The notes below the pieces were generated by a model. The model was not told the DNA's origin, did no database searches, and was given only the letters and a program-made list of their open reading frames with translations. A stretch of DNA of 64,000 nucleotides. Origin: Odontocerum albicorne (lineage: Eukaryota > Arthropoda > Insecta > Trichoptera > Odontoceridae). Position numbers and translations under genes: made by a program. The stretch is taken from positions 36,389,323-36,453,322 of the forward strand of contig OX463842.1 of assembly GCA_949825065.1 (NCBI GenBank), in the 5' to 3' direction. This document shows positions 1 to 15,200 of this stretch, one piece after another. Positions within the stretch are counted from its first letter, which is position 1. The number at the start of each line of letters is the position of its first letter.

Positions 1-74
1 TTTTTTTCACTTTTTCTTTCTGTAAAATTCAAAATCTTTGCAAGTTTATGTATGTATAAAAAATATATATATAC

Positions 75-228
75 CCAATAATCCTTGGAACAAGTAGGTT
101 CTGCCGCTATCAGGCGAAGGTGTTGGTGAGGTATTTACAATATGGCCACCAGTATAACGAAATCCTGTACTCAAAGAAGACTTTGAAGACCAAACACTTG
201 ATGTTCTTTGTTTTGCTGTACGTGGAAA
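75..228 (-). CDS. MADD: MADD coding exon 24 (last exon in window)
   Basis: 154 bp, acceptor TTTTAG, donor GTATAT. It encodes [20 protein letters not shown] and ends TYLFQGLLG, the start of the conserved YLYEGLLG block. The next exon lies beyond the left edge. With the micro-exon counted separately, this is the 25th coding segment. Confidence 0.9.
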
Positions 229-3200
229 CTAAAAAAATACATATAAATTATATTTTCCTAAAATTTAACATTTAATTTCATTTATATATAAGAAACTTAT
301 TGTGATAAAACTTTTGTATTATGAATTTACTTTAATGACCAGTCATGCAATATGTGTTTAATACGGTAAGCATTTTATTATAAGTTTTTTTCTATTTATT
401 TCAATTTTAGTTACTACCTAGATGACGCAGATACTCAAATTGAAAACATTAAAACTAAATAAATATCTCAGCTACAAACGTTATAAAAGATACAACTTTC
501 ATTGTTAGGAGGCTTTTTTCATATTCGTTTATTTATTTTACATTCAAGGTCAAGCCCAATTACATCAAATAACATTAAAATAAATTATAAAGTCTAAATA
601 TAATATAATGACAAAAGGAACAATAATACTAATGCTTCCTTGTGAAATGACTCAGTTATGCCTACAAAGTTTACTAAGGGATTCAATCCTCAATTTTATA
701 CACCGAGATATGAAAAATATCGACATTAGAAAATTCATTCAACAAGGCCATTCTGTACGCAAGTGGTTATACTCTAAACAGCTCGGTTCATGAATACGGT
801 ACTGCAATTTTTTGTTAGAAAGAGATAGTTTAGATTTTAAGATCGCCAGCTCTGACTATGCTCGTATATGAGTTTATGTAAATTTTGTGACATATGATAT
901 AAAAATTTAATGTTTACTTTACTTTTTCTTACAAATGGTCATATAATTCTACAATGGTATGCAGTTTAAGATCAAGAATAAAGGACTTGAAAGAATGTAA
1001 AAATTTGTTCAAAATATACCGTGTTAACATGTTTATTAGCAAAAATAATTTAAATTTGTAAATGGTAATTTTTTTCACGAGTGTGTATGAACATTTTTAC
1101 TGTTTTCTTCAACATTGTCAATACAGTGAAATGTTTACTTATCTACACTATGAAACAATGATACATCAAGTAGTTTGACTGTATATGCATGAGTCACAAG
1201 TCTTACAAACTGTATTGCTCAATCCATGAAAATTGTCTAACTTTTTCAGTTAGGTGTCTCTAACTAATGAGAAAAGTTCAACTAAAAGAAGAAACTGTAG
1301 ATTAATGGCATCCACGTGTATTTTATTTTCCAATTCTCTTTCAAGAGAATTATTCACCGATTCTGCAAATTAATTTTCTACTGGGAATTTTTCTCTATCT
1401 ATAATAATGATTTACACAAATTTTTGTGCGAAATTTACAATTTGACTCACAATATTACCTATTTGTTTACTTAATTTATTAATTTGTATAATACTCCTGA
1501 CCATGTCTTATCGGTGAGATGGATATGTTGAAGATCATGGCTGGAAGACAATATTGTATTTTGTCCCGTTAATTTAGTTTTTAGGAGTATGCATGTAACT
1601 AGCAGTTCACCTACATGCATATTGACCATACTACTAAACACAAAAAGGTAATAATCAACTTTTCAAAAAACAAATAAAACCTGGCTTAGACCTCATGTGG
1701 ATGATTTTTTTTTTTAGATAAGTAGGAACTACTGTTTGATTAAAAATTAATCAAGGCATATTATTTTTAAATTTAGTTTTTATTAATTCTATTGAAACTG
1801 TAAAACACAATAAAAACTGCTATGAAATGTATTTACTCCTTTGATGGAAAAATCATTGAAAAAACAAATTACAAACTTAAATGGTTAAGTTCAATTGAAG
1901 TCAAATGATCATTAAAAATTTTCAGCAATACAGAGAAATATCCAGAGAAATATAAGTGGATCGGACAGAAATAAATTTTCAATAGGGACCAACGGAGTTG
2001 TCTAAACAATAGAATTCCTTATATATTATTGATTTCCACCATTAATGAGGTAAACCTGGGAGTTTTGGAAGACCTATAAGCATGTACTATAGTATGACCA
2101 AATTAATGAAACAGTAAAAATAAAGGAGTGTATGGACGTAGGAGAAGTAAGTCTACCAAGATAGAAAGAAATGGATATATCTTCTCACTACCTACCCAAA
2201 CAGGGATATGGTGTGATAGTGATGATAACGATGAATGAAAAATCGTAAGAGATTCATTTTTTTTTTATTAAAAAAAATTGTTACACTCGTAGTTTGAAGA
2301 CAAAAACACAATATCGAAGCTTTTATATGAAATATTATTAAAAATTGTTTTTCTATGCTATGATGATTTCAAATGATAATGTTGTCAAAAATAAATCATT
2401 ACGAAAAGCATTACTTATTTGTTCCATTTATAATTTATAAAAAATGTTCCTAAAAATTCCATCCATTTTCTTACCATCTTAAGGAAGCTTTAAAAAAAAC
2501 TAATTGACTCAACAAACTAATAAACCATTCTTCTTAAAATTTACACCACATAAACATTTTTTATGTAAACTATATCTTGCAATACATGCATGAAACGATA
2601 CTTTTTTAAAGTTACAATTCTATTTCACACAAAGGTATTATCAAAATTAATTATCTTTAAATCAAACATACAAATGTATGAATTCATCACAAAATCAAAA
2701 AAATATTACAACAAAAAAACCACCTATAAAAAAATAGCAAAAGGACATATTTTGAATGATTGCTAAAAATTATGTTAACACAATGCAATATTTGCTAGTC
2801 ATTCTTAAATATCCAGAAAGGGAAATTACAATTATAATGATCATTACAATATTGATTGTCAAGATGGCAATATTGGCTGTCAAATGATCCAAATTAATTA
2901 AGATTGACTGAGATCAACTTTAAGTTTGATTTGAAGTTCAAAGTTATCATCAACAATTTCAGCTCATTATTCATTCACTGCTGAACATAAACCACCCATA
3001 GACTTTTGCATAATTGTCTGTCCATTAAAATTTGCTGCCACTTTATGCCTTCTATAGCACCCACCCAACATTATTTAGATCATATACTAGGCCTATTACG
3101 GCCATTTCAACAATACAATATTTATACAAAAAAATCTAAATATCCGATTACCAAAAAGGTGAAAATGTAGAGTAGAAATGTTTTTAACTGGTATAATGTG

Positions 3201-6200
3201 ACTAAACTTGCTTATGATTTGATCAAATCCCAACTGCCATACGGTTCTACACTAGGATATTTTGACACAAGTCCAATATATTGATTTTAGTAGTGATTTA
3301 TTTGGATAATACAGCAAGAGTGAGGATAGATAATTCCCTATCAAGTGGTTTTAGTACACAAAAAGGAGTTCATCTGAGCTGTATATAGTCCTCAACACTC
3401 TAGAACAATGAATACATTGTGAGAAGATCTTTGGATAATTAGAAAGGAAGTATTAGAATTTATGGGAATCTGTCCAATAGACTCCGATTTGCAAATAACA
3501 CAGCGCTTCTTGCACAAGGTGACCAAGAAATGGCTGATCTGCTTGAAAGAGTGGCTGAGGAGATTCACAAATATTTATGTCCTACAGCCATCAGGCAGAC
3601 AAGTGACCTAGAAGTGGTGCAAGGTTTGGTTCCTCGATTGGTGCAGAAAAAAAATAAAGATGTGAATTCAAATTGCCAAAAACACCATGACTAATCAGTA
3701 AAAATATAGATAAATTGGGGTATTTTCAAAGCTTGTCTGAACTCTAATATTTCTAATATTCTTATTCATTTTCATTCATGAACAATAAAAGCCTGAGAAT
3801 ATGTAAGACTCGATTCATTTGAGATGTGGTGCTGGCGTCAGATGATGAGAATCCTGTGGACCACCAGAAGTGTAAGAAAGAAACATTTTGGTAGACCATT
3901 TATTGGTAATAATAATGTGTTAAAATAATGCTTAATCATAAAAAATAAATAAATGATTAAACATTTCTTTGTAAAATGTCAGGACAATGGAAAATGTCAA
4001 ATTAAAACTCATAAACAATTTTCAGAATAGTATTGTGTCAAAATTTCTTAGCAGTGACTAGAATAGTAAACCAGTGACAGTTGAGATTTTGCTACAAAAA
4101 GGGTACTGTTAAAATGGCAGCTAGAACCTCTTGAATGACTTAGTTGATTCTATAAATCTGTTTTTGTGGCTATATGTCCTATATCAGTGGTCCCCAACCC
4201 CCGGGCCGCGGCCCGGTACCGGGCCGTGGACCAAATGGTACTGGGCCGCGCAAGGGCCTGCTTAAAAATCAAAATTACTTTTGAAAAATCGAACATACCC
4301 AATAAAACTTAATTATAGCTTAAAATAATTATTCCGTTGAAAACCCCTTCACGCTAAGTTACCACCGACCTTCCGACAATACCTTCGAAATAAAACAAAC
4401 ACCGCACTACCATATGCATGCCGCATGCGGCTTTCAAGTGAATATATCTGCAAGATATCAGAATAACATTACGAGTAAAATCCAGATATTAAACCCTAAG
4501 CATTCTCAAAATAAATTCTTTTCTCTATCTTGGAGAAAAATACTTTCAACCTTATGTTGAACCTTAAAAATATTGAAAATACCCATCAATTCAAACTTTA
4601 TAATCCTTCATTGTTATTATATATTTTTTCTTCATTTTTCCCACAAACCTTGTGTTTTCTCTACTATTATTTGTCACTATAACTTATGTACCACAGTTGT
4701 AAATTTTATTATTATATATTGTACAAATATATTGTTATTAAATTTTTAAATAAACTACATTCAATGTGTGTGTGTGTGTGTCCCCCCAGTGGGCCGCGGT
4801 AAAATTATGAAACGTTGACCGGTCCGCGGTGACATAAAGGTTGGGGACCACTGTCCTATATGACTTCTTATAATCATTTTAATCTCAATGATGTCTAAAT
4901 TACATAATTTATTATAAAATACATATACAATATGTATTAAATTTACTGAAAATGTATGATGAAAACATAATTACAAATACGAGTATAAGTAGTTCAAAAT
5001 ATAAAATCTATATAGACAATATTCTTATAATAAATTAACAATATGATGGCATGTACTGAAAATAGCACTATAGTTCCTATTTCTCATTTTTTTCAAATAA
5101 TCTCATGTGTAAAATATTAATTAATAAAAAATATATATTCATAATATAATAGTTTATATATTATGAGTATATGTATATATATTCTGCAATATAGACTTTT
5201 TTTCAAGAGTATTTATTACAAAGTCTTAGAAAGGCCCAAAGCAAAATAGTTTAATTTATAGTATTTCATTCCAGTTAAAAGTGTTTTAGTCCCTTAAAGA
5301 AATATAAAAGGGTATTTTTTTTATAATGGCCATTTGCCCAAATTTGGGTATTCCCAACCAGTAAGCAATGATAAGCTGATTTCATTCATTGAGAATACAA
5401 AATATGTTTTACAATAGAAGGAAAGTAAACTCACGCTATCAAAATTTGGAATAATATCACATTTATTAAATAGGAATTACTACTTTTATCAATTTAATTT
5501 CAGGGTATGTTGATGAATCAAACAGATATTACAGTTAAAACATATCTCAAAATTTATTCTTATGCTATATGAAGACTAGGAAGAATCATTGTATTTCAAT
5601 TTCATTTTAGCAAATAACAACATCTAAGTTCTTTTTAAATACAGTAAGCACCAGATTTCAAAATTACGTAAGCACCAGATTTCAATATTATACGGACTAG
5701 TTTTGAAAAATATAACAAACACTTCATAAATATACCCTCAAAAATGGAGAAAAGATAAATTTTACTCTGAATAATTAACCTCTAGTCTCATCATAATTGT
5801 TTTCTTCTATTTAAATATAAAAGCTTAATAACATACTATTTTTCAAGCGCATTTAAAAAAATGTTTGATTTTTAAAATATATGGTTAACCCTGAGAGATC
5901 GGCGCACTGCTATAGCAGTGGAAGAAATTTGTTCTACCCTTGTATTCTAAATTAATATCATTCATTTAGAATACAAGGGTACATATTCTAAAATATATTT
6001 ATGTTGTAAAAATATTTGTTTTTTTGTTGTTTAAAATAAATATTTATCACGAACATCCAAATCGTAAATATATCTCAGCACTAGATAGACAATTATATTT
6101 TTTTCTCGTAGCGCTCTCAGGGTTAAAGTAAAGCTTCAAGAGATATATAATCAAAGAAATTATGTTACAGAGCTAAAATGTTGCACATTTAATCAATGAA

Positions 6201-9200
6201 CATAATGAATGGGGTTCACTGTATTTGAATTAATAGTTTTTAATTAAAAAGTTGCTACTTACATTAGATTGTTGGACTTCAGTATCCGAGACGGTGGATC
6301 TAAAGGAAGCCCGGTGGTTGGCAAATGCATTGGGGTGATTGGTGGTTATGGACCCCGTCTCGGCCAGAGAGGAGTCAGAGCCGTGCAGAGTGCCCTAGCC
6401 CACAAACACACACTAGACAACACTTCTACAGGGTTCTAATGCTCGCATGCACCATAATCAGTGGCGTAACAAAACAGAGATTTACAATATTTTAATATCA
6501 AATCACTAATTAATTAAATGTTTTTTTTACCATAATCCTTTGATAATATGTCAATGCCTTTTTTAAAGTGCTGTTTTCTAATACAATAATATCTGAAGGA
6601 TATAAAGTTTCTTTTCATTTATACAAGCAGCTAAAAAATATGTACTGAAATGTACTGAAAGTGTAGTTAAACCCAGGCCGATAAACTGATATGTACTGAA
6701 AGTGTAGTTAAACCCAGACCGATAAACTGATATGTACTGAAAGTGTAGTTAAACCCAGACAAATAATGGATAGTTAAGAGATGTTCAGTTGACCTATACA
6801 CTGTTAATAAGACAGAATATTAATGAATAAATCATTATGCAGCTTGAAAACCCAAAAGTATGGTTATGTTTAGCTGGATTTGACTATAGTAAATACGAGT
6901 ATTATTTACAAACATCCTTAATACGACACAGGTTGTTGTTTTATTTCAGCACAGGGGACAACTCCCGATTTGGCGATCACTTTTATTGCGAATTTTTATG
7001 TGTCATTTTATTTTATTTACATATAGTATCCACATTATTACATTTTCATGTTAAAAAAAGATCTAATGTAAGTTCAAATAAAGTTAAATTTAAACAACCG
7101 AGAAACATTAATTTTGCAGAAGAAAAATTATGGATGGTTATCAAATATTTTGATCGAAAAATATCTGATAGTTATCATATATTTTGTTTATGGTAGTTTC
7201 ATATATTTCTTTATTTAAATTGATAAAGAAGACGAAGTTGGAAGAAGAATTAGTCTTAAAATCCAATAAAAAAAATTGTTTTGTGGTATTTTAAGCCTAC
7301 TACTTCATTCTAAAAAATTCCAATTAAATACCTTTGTAAGTTTAAACAAAATCACTAAAATAAAAGGAAATTTTGGGCATGTTTTAAAAACTAAACTCAC
7401 AGCTATATTTCTAGTTACGCCACTAATTATTAATAATAAATTTAGCGAAAAAGCAGTTTATCCACAAGAACACTCAATTCACAGATTGATGCAACTGAGA
7501 TTAATATAAAATCCAAATTTCTCCATCAAAAATACTAACGGAGAAGGAACATCTTTCAACAATCTATTTACTAAAATTACTGATTTTCTTAATATCTTCA
7601 CCAATATTTGACAAGTGACAAGACTTGAAAACACTCAGATAATACGAGTATGTACTTATCGTTTTTGAACCAATATCATACAGACAGTTTGAACATGTTT
7701 TAAGGTAAAATTAAATTTGATTTAATGCCCCTTACATATTTTTATGTTTCTTAAATTCCATGACACACATAATTTTGTTGATTCAATTATGAAACATGAC
7801 AAGTTAAATAAAAATATTGTGTTGAGATTCAATTGATTTTAAAATCAGATATTCCTTTTAATGTTAGGAAGGAGTAGCACAAAGATTTATACTTGGGCCT
7901 ATTTAATATTAATATATATTAACAAATGGTTTGTAAATTTCTTGACAACATTTGATTATATGTTTTTATTAAAAATTATCAGTAACAAAACCAAAAAAAT
8001 CAACTAAACCAATTCATATTCGACATGCCAAAGCAAATACTTTTAAATATTAGACACACTAATAATAGGACCACAATTGGAAGGAAAAAAGAAATCAGAT
8101 GTTTGTTTGATATTTCCTTTCCTAAAATAATATTGTTTAATATATTGGTCAAAAACCTATTCATTCAATCAAACAGATTCTCGGGAATAATTCAAAACAT
8201 ACAAACCTCAGATTCAAATGAAGTCAATTTACTCAGCAACATGTTCCTTTTCTGATTGAGGATATCTTTGAACATATCAGTGGTAGTTTGTGAATCCGGA
8301 GGGTCTGTATCAGGGTCAGAAAACTTTAAGGCTGGAGGCTCTGAAATATATTTTTTTATGAAATGAATTGAAACAATCAAATCATATACAAAAATTATAT
8401 ATTTATTGTTAATGGTCATTTATAGCATATCTTAAAAATACAGTGAAGTTACTGAATTAAAACTCATATTTTTAGTTAACGGGGTGTGTCACAATTTGTA
8501 GCTATTTTAGCTTGATTGCTAACATACTGATATGAAAAAATTTCATTACTCAGTTTTACTACTACTCAGTTTTATATGTTTTAGAAGTTAGCTTGTTTGG
8601 CAGATAAAATCCACTGTTCCAACGGCAAGAAGATCAAACTTTCAAAATAAATTATTCTGCTGTAGTCTTTTGTTTTTGTATTGCTTAGTGAAACTATAAA
8701 AATTAATGATAAGCAGTTTATAAGCTACAAAAAAATATAAATTCAAATTGATCTCCGAGTACAACCAGTCAAAATATGGAGTAGTCCAGGAGTGCTAATT
8801 AAGTAGGCTAACTAAATTCAAGCCGCCGAATATTCAATATAACTTCTTACACTAATTGGGCTCTAAGATAAGCAATCTATTGGGTATTAACATAAATTGT
8901 GTCCGTCATTCGAAAGAAAATTTTCTGCTCTACAAGATATTGTGTTTGCTTTTACGTTACATATATTATTTTATTTGATTACAAGCCTTCAAAATGGAAT
9001 GTTAAGTAGACGAAAGTGAGCATTTTCGACACCTCCTTCTGTTCGCATTCAATCGAGGGAATAAAGCTGCCAAAGCTGCTCGAGATATTTGCGAAGTGTA
9101 CGGTGGAGATGCTATGAATGAAAGGACAGCGCGTCGATGGTTTTTGCGTTTCAAAGACAGTAATTTCGACCTGAAAGACATGGATAGACATGGTCAATTG

Positions 9201-12200
9201 TCGAACGTTGATTTTTGTTGTTTTCACTCAAAACATGTGGAACCCAAGTGCCGAACTTCTAGACTTTTTCCATTGATTTAAGATGGCGGTGTATAGTCAT
9301 GTGACTACAATTCATCTGCTCAGCCAATTCTATGGTGGTTTGAAGGGGATCTTCATGAATAATATGGTTTAAGCGGTCCTCATCGAAGTCCACTGGTCGT
9401 CCGGAATGCTCCATGTCTTTCAGGTCGAAATTACCATCATTGAAACGCAAAAACCATCGATGAGCTGTCCTTTCATTGATAGCATCTTCACCGCACACTT
9501 CGCAAATATCGCGAGCAGCTTTAGCAGCTTTATTCCCTCGATTGAACGCGAACAGAAGGTGTCGAAAATGCTCACTTCCATCTACTTGACATTCCATTTT
9601 GAAGGCTTGTAATCAAATGAAATAATACATGTAACGTAAAAGCAAATACAATACCTTGTAGAGCAGAAAATTTTCTTTCGAATGACATATGAGTATAACC
9701 TTTACCATTTTGTTTTACTTTTGGTGCTAATTTTTAAATTTGAAAAAAAACGGACACAACTTATGTTAACACCAAATAATAAAAGTTTTTATACCGTTTT
9801 GTGAATTTTTCCTCGATGATGGAGTAGATGATGGACTCGTATTGGATGCAACATTATCTTTGCTTCCAAAAGGACTGAAACCCCGCGCCAGCTGCAAAGT
9901 ACTCATTTGGCCATCTCCTTGTCCAGAATCTTCGACGGATATAACTTCTTTAGTCCAATAGTGAGTGTGCGCAATCTCCGTCAATTGAAACACTGAAGCC
10001 ATTCCTCCAAGACCAAAATTGGAAAATGTCACTTCTAAACCATGAACAACAGCTAACAAAACCTTGAGAATTCCTTTCCAGATATTTTTGGAGACGCAAA
10101 CATCCTCTATGTGATCGTCGGGGGATATTTTTTTATTTAATGTCTTATTCAATTTGCTTAAAACTAAGTTTCTGTATGATTCATCTTCCATTAATTTTTT
10201 CAGTCTGTTTAATTTCAGCCAACCAACTCCTTCACCTTCCAACACTTGTGTTATAACCTGCAACATATTCAAGTAGCAGTATCATTAAATAATGTGGTAA
10301 AACTAACATACTTCCGTCGCAAATTTTTTGATTTTTAATTATATTTTTTTTACTCAGAATACTAAGTAGCATACTTAGATCCAAATGCACAGTCTGACCT
10401 TAACACTAAAAACTAAATCTTTATTTTTTTTAATGAAGAAATTAGTATTGAAAGTTAAATTTCGTACAAATTTGTCGCAGCTTTCTCAAATAAGAGAGGC
10501 ACGTGGTTTAATTACCTCACTTTAAAATTTGAAGCATGTGAAGTCCGACTGAATACAAATCAAACATTTTTAGATTAGAAATTAGTATTTAGGCCAGATT
10601 ATAAATTAGGGCCTTACTTTAGATATAAAAGGAAGCTGAAACAGTTCCAATTTTTTTCAAAGTACTTTAAAACTATACCCACTAACTAGCTTTCTAAGTT
10701 TTTAAAACTATAACAACTCTATCAATTAGTAGATTATTCAAATAAGTTATATCACTTTATAAAATAAAATTTCATCAAAAGACTTTCTTTTAATTCTATA
10801 ATATTATCTTTCTTTTTTTAGATTTTGATTTTATTTCAATTTTTATTTGGGAAACTTACAGATGTATTAAAATGCATTTAATACATTCTGACTTGTTGTC
10901 ATGTGGTAATTTCTTATAACTTACAAGGAAGAATTGAAAAGAACTATGTGTTAAAAAAAAACAGACAATGATACAATTTACTTTTTGTTCACCATCGGGT
11001 ATCAAATCCAAAGTCATTTTCAATAGAAAAACATTATACCACTGGGCTATGCAGGTTATATTTCTAGTGTTTATTATTTAAAAAATAGCAAAATAATGTA
11101 TTTACAAATTAAATATTCACTTACATCATTCAAGAAGTTCTGATTCTCGGTGTTGGTGTTGGTTCTGTCATGCGGCGATCTATGCGGATCATCCTGCTGC
11201 GAGGCATTGGTGTGCTTTATGAGCGGAGATCTCTGCACCAGTCCCTTGGCTCCCTGAGGAAAGGGACCAAAGCTCTGGGAAGTGGAAGGTCCTGAGCCAG
11301 GCCCTCTAGGCTTGCCAGCTGCTTGCTGACTCTGAGCAGATGGAGATCTGGACTGCTGAGATTGTGGACCTTGTTTGGTATTTTTGCCTTGAAATCAAAC
11401 AATCCACTTTAAATACAAAGCAATACACTCTATGTTGTCTAGTTTTTTTTTAACATATTTATAAATACAATACATTGCATCTAGCTTACACCCTCCTGAC
11501 TCCATCAAGAACACTTGGATACCACAAAACATCTTCATCCAGGTTTGACCGAAACTCAACACACCACCTCCTTGCATGTCGACCCGAGACTATGAATCTC
11601 TTTATTATTATACTAGTATGGTGTAAGATTTATAGAACCTTTAGTTGGCAGCTTTTGGTATGTGGCGCTATTGAAAAATACTAAGTCTTGTGAGTATCCA
11701 TAATGATAACATCTTGAAACGGATGATGACTAAGGATAGATAAGTATTATCTACATACCATCAAAAATAAAAAGTTAGAGTACTTTGAACAAATAACGCG
11801 AATAGAAAAATAAGAAATCCTTCAACTGACACAGCGAGGGAAAATTTAGATCGGAAGAAGTATGCAAAGATGCATCTCCTGGTTGAAAAACTTATGGGAG
11901 TGGTTTCATTACGATCATATCATCTTTATTCAGATCTGCAGCCTCAAAGGTCAAGATGATTGCAAACCTCCAAAGTGAATAGGAATTTTAAGTAAGAAGA
12001 AAACTAATTTACAATAAAACTGTGCAAATCTTAACTAACTACCTTACAGCAATGATTCAACAGCCTTCAGCGCCTCACTAGTATGGAGATGATTATAGGG
12101 TCCTGCTACATTAAAGGATAAATAGTTTCATTTGTCACATGATCCTACCATGCGACACCCATCATCCTCATTAGGACGTCTGTTTTCAAACTGAGTGTTT

Positions 12201-15200
12201 CTCTTAGACCTTGGTAACATTTTATGACTAAGAGTCGTATAGCAAAATAGGCTGCCCAAATATATTTTTTTTTTGTCCCACTTGTGAATTGTTTACTAAT
12301 TTTATTTGTGTTGTGGCTTAACCCTTTAAGTGCCGGAAGTTATTAGTATGGCCGTACCCAGCAGGCCGGGATTTTTTCAACAAAAATAAAACCTAAAAAA
12401 TTTATATTTTTTGTATAAGTTTTTGATTTATATCTAAAGGATATTATGAAAACTTACTAAATATATACACCGTGTGGCATTTGAGCTGCCGTTCACTCAG
12501 AAAAACACAGTTTAAATGTTCACAAAATGTCAGGGTTGTCACAACTTGACACAGAAAACACGTTTACTTATAAATATAGTGGAATATAATATACTTTGTA
12601 AACTAAAATCAACAAATTATCTGTATGATGTATAACAAAGCACAAAAGGTAAATAAACTATAAAATAAAACCGTAAAAAGTCTATATAAATGTCGTATTA
12701 TGCCGCAAAACTACCGCCAATAACCAAAGAATACATGAAAACACACTTTGTAAATAAATACTTTGAAAAATTAACAAAAATAACGCACAAAAGTTAAAAA
12801 TCAACCATTGAAGAAAACTACAAATGAAGTCATTATAAATCTTCGCAATTACGTCGCAAAAAACTGTAGTCGGTAACCCTGTATGAGAGACACGTATTGA
12901 CTGTCAGTGAAAGCTTTTAGAAAGATGACTGTAGCTTTGATAATATCGGTAAATTGTAATATTTAAATATTTCTTGACCATCCCAATAGATGTCACTATG
13001 TGTTACAATTTATAAATGATTACAATTGGATTTGATATTAGCTTGCGACAAGCTCAAAGGAGAGCGCGTTTACGCGTTCATTTTGTATGGCCGGCCTGGC
13101 GAGCACTGAATCGGAAAGCGCGTCAACACACTCGTGGCAGTGAACCGGTTAAATACTGTAGATCTACATTTCAAGTTTAAAAAAATATGACAGGACACTG
13201 TTTTATATTCTGCAAGAATGGTTGCGAAGTTTATTTTTTTTAAATTACTAATGTAATAATATGTTAAATAAAGAACTTCATAAATATACAACTTGTGACA
13301 TTTATTTCGAGGACCTATGTCTTCATCTTTAAACAATAACAATAAGACTTTAAATACTTATAAAATCATTATGACATTCAATCTCAAGAAAAATATTTTT
13401 TTCTTCTTGTTTCTGATTGTTGTTGAATATCTTTGTTGTTTTTGACCGAGAATGATAAATTTATTTAATTTTATACACCTTGAAATTCATTAGGAGATTG
13501 TCGGCATTTTGATGAAATGTCTATCAAATGTTTAAATCAAATCAAAATATTTCACATTATAATTTTTACAATTTTGAGTGATGTATATATGAAGATAAAA
13601 CTCCTTATAGAAAAGACATGTAATTATGATGTCTTCTGCTATTTCCTCAATGAATAAATAATATTTGTATCATTATCAATCAATATCACATACGATGGGG
13701 GACCTAAAAATTGTTCTAATATAAAACTTTTAATGATTCCCTTTTAATTTAATTTGAAAAACTCTCAATGATATGTGAAACACCTGTCTCGGCTCTTCTT
13801 CCTTTTCTTAAAGTATTTCATATAGTCATAATATGTTGTCATGTAGTAATCTCTTCCAACTAACTAGAAAAATGTTTAAGTGACCTCACGTGAAAAACAG
13901 ACAAAAAAAACATTTAAAAAAAAATTAGGTATCAACTGAAATCAAAAGCACACCCCTAGGTGAAAGTCAAACATCTTACCAACTAGGTCATGGTGATGAA
14001 TCTTCTCCCCTTTAATCCATATTTCAATTTCGGGTTCAAACAGAAATCAAGGGTGGAAAACGATAACCACCAATAATTTTTTAACACAAAAATAAGTTAG
14101 AGAGCCAGAATTTGCTCTCTGTAACTTATTCTTGTGATTCGTTTTTGCACTGTGAAATAAATTCAGGAAAAACCTGAATTTCTAGACACAATCACAAAAG
14201 AAGACTGCAGGATAATTTTCATAGATGGGAGACAAGTGTAATGCATCACGCATTAGGAGAGTCATTTGAAGGTAACTAAAAGGATATTCACTGTAAGGTT
14301 TGTTGCAAAAGTTTAATATCTATAAAAGTTTTAATATTCCTCATGCGAATTAATAATACCATCAACCAAAGAAATTTAATTCAAAATATTCAAATGAAGC
14401 AATCATCGGAAGCAATTCCAGTATTTATAAACAAGATAAATCATTTGAATTGTTGACGTCTAAAAGACCAGATAAAATAATCAAATTTTAAAGAAAACGT
14501 ATATTTACAAGGTTTTAAGAATTTGTATGTCGTTAAAACAATCTGGAATGATATACAAGCATGATAAATGGTAAACTTACATTTAAAACAACAATATGAA
14601 ATACCTTTTCCACCAAAGAAATCACTAAACATGCTGGAAGTGGAGGCAGCGATCCCATTCAAATCCGAGCTGATGTTGGAGAAAAAGTCTCGATGTGTAG
14701 CAGTTATAATATTGGTTGTCTGCACAGTGGTCTGTGACGAATCTCTTCTACTACCTGGTGGACTGCCACTGCTCCAAGAATCAGTCTGAAATAATAAATA
14801 AAATAATTACATTTTACTACTGAAAACATTTTGAAAAACAGTACCTTAAGTTTTTTTCTGGACTACATGAAATATTTCATTAAAAACAAGCAAAGGTTCT
14901 CCATAATAATAGCCAAGTGGCCTAAGATAGAGACAAATGGCTAAAATATATTGAGTGAGCCGAAACTATTTCTGAAATTATTCTTGTATTATTGCTATGT
15001 GACAATCTCGTCCAACTAACCAAAAATATTCAAAAGACACCTTAAGTGAAAACCAGACTAGAACCAATTTTTTTTTAAATCGGTATTAATAGAAATCGAA
15101 CCCACAACCTGCTGAAATGCACAACCTGCTGGCTGGAATACAGGCATCTATCAACTAGGGGACAGAAGTTGTCTATAAGAGGTCATCACGGAGGTTAATT

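Larger units (their letters stand above)
229..6262 (-). other. MADD intron between exons 23 and 24
   Basis: A 6 kb intron. It holds two LINE relics (about 2.0-2.2 and 3.3-3.9 kb), a hAT MITE, a 24-bp direct duplication and a piggyBac-like MITE, listed separately. I see nothing else coding in it. Confidence 0.8.

Noticed and set aside
6837..7509. Protein-coding frames of 119 and 77 codons
   Set aside because: AT-rich composition with Phe/Leu/Tyr/Lys codons throughout, no family signature, and a position inside a MADD intron. Consistent with chance open frames.
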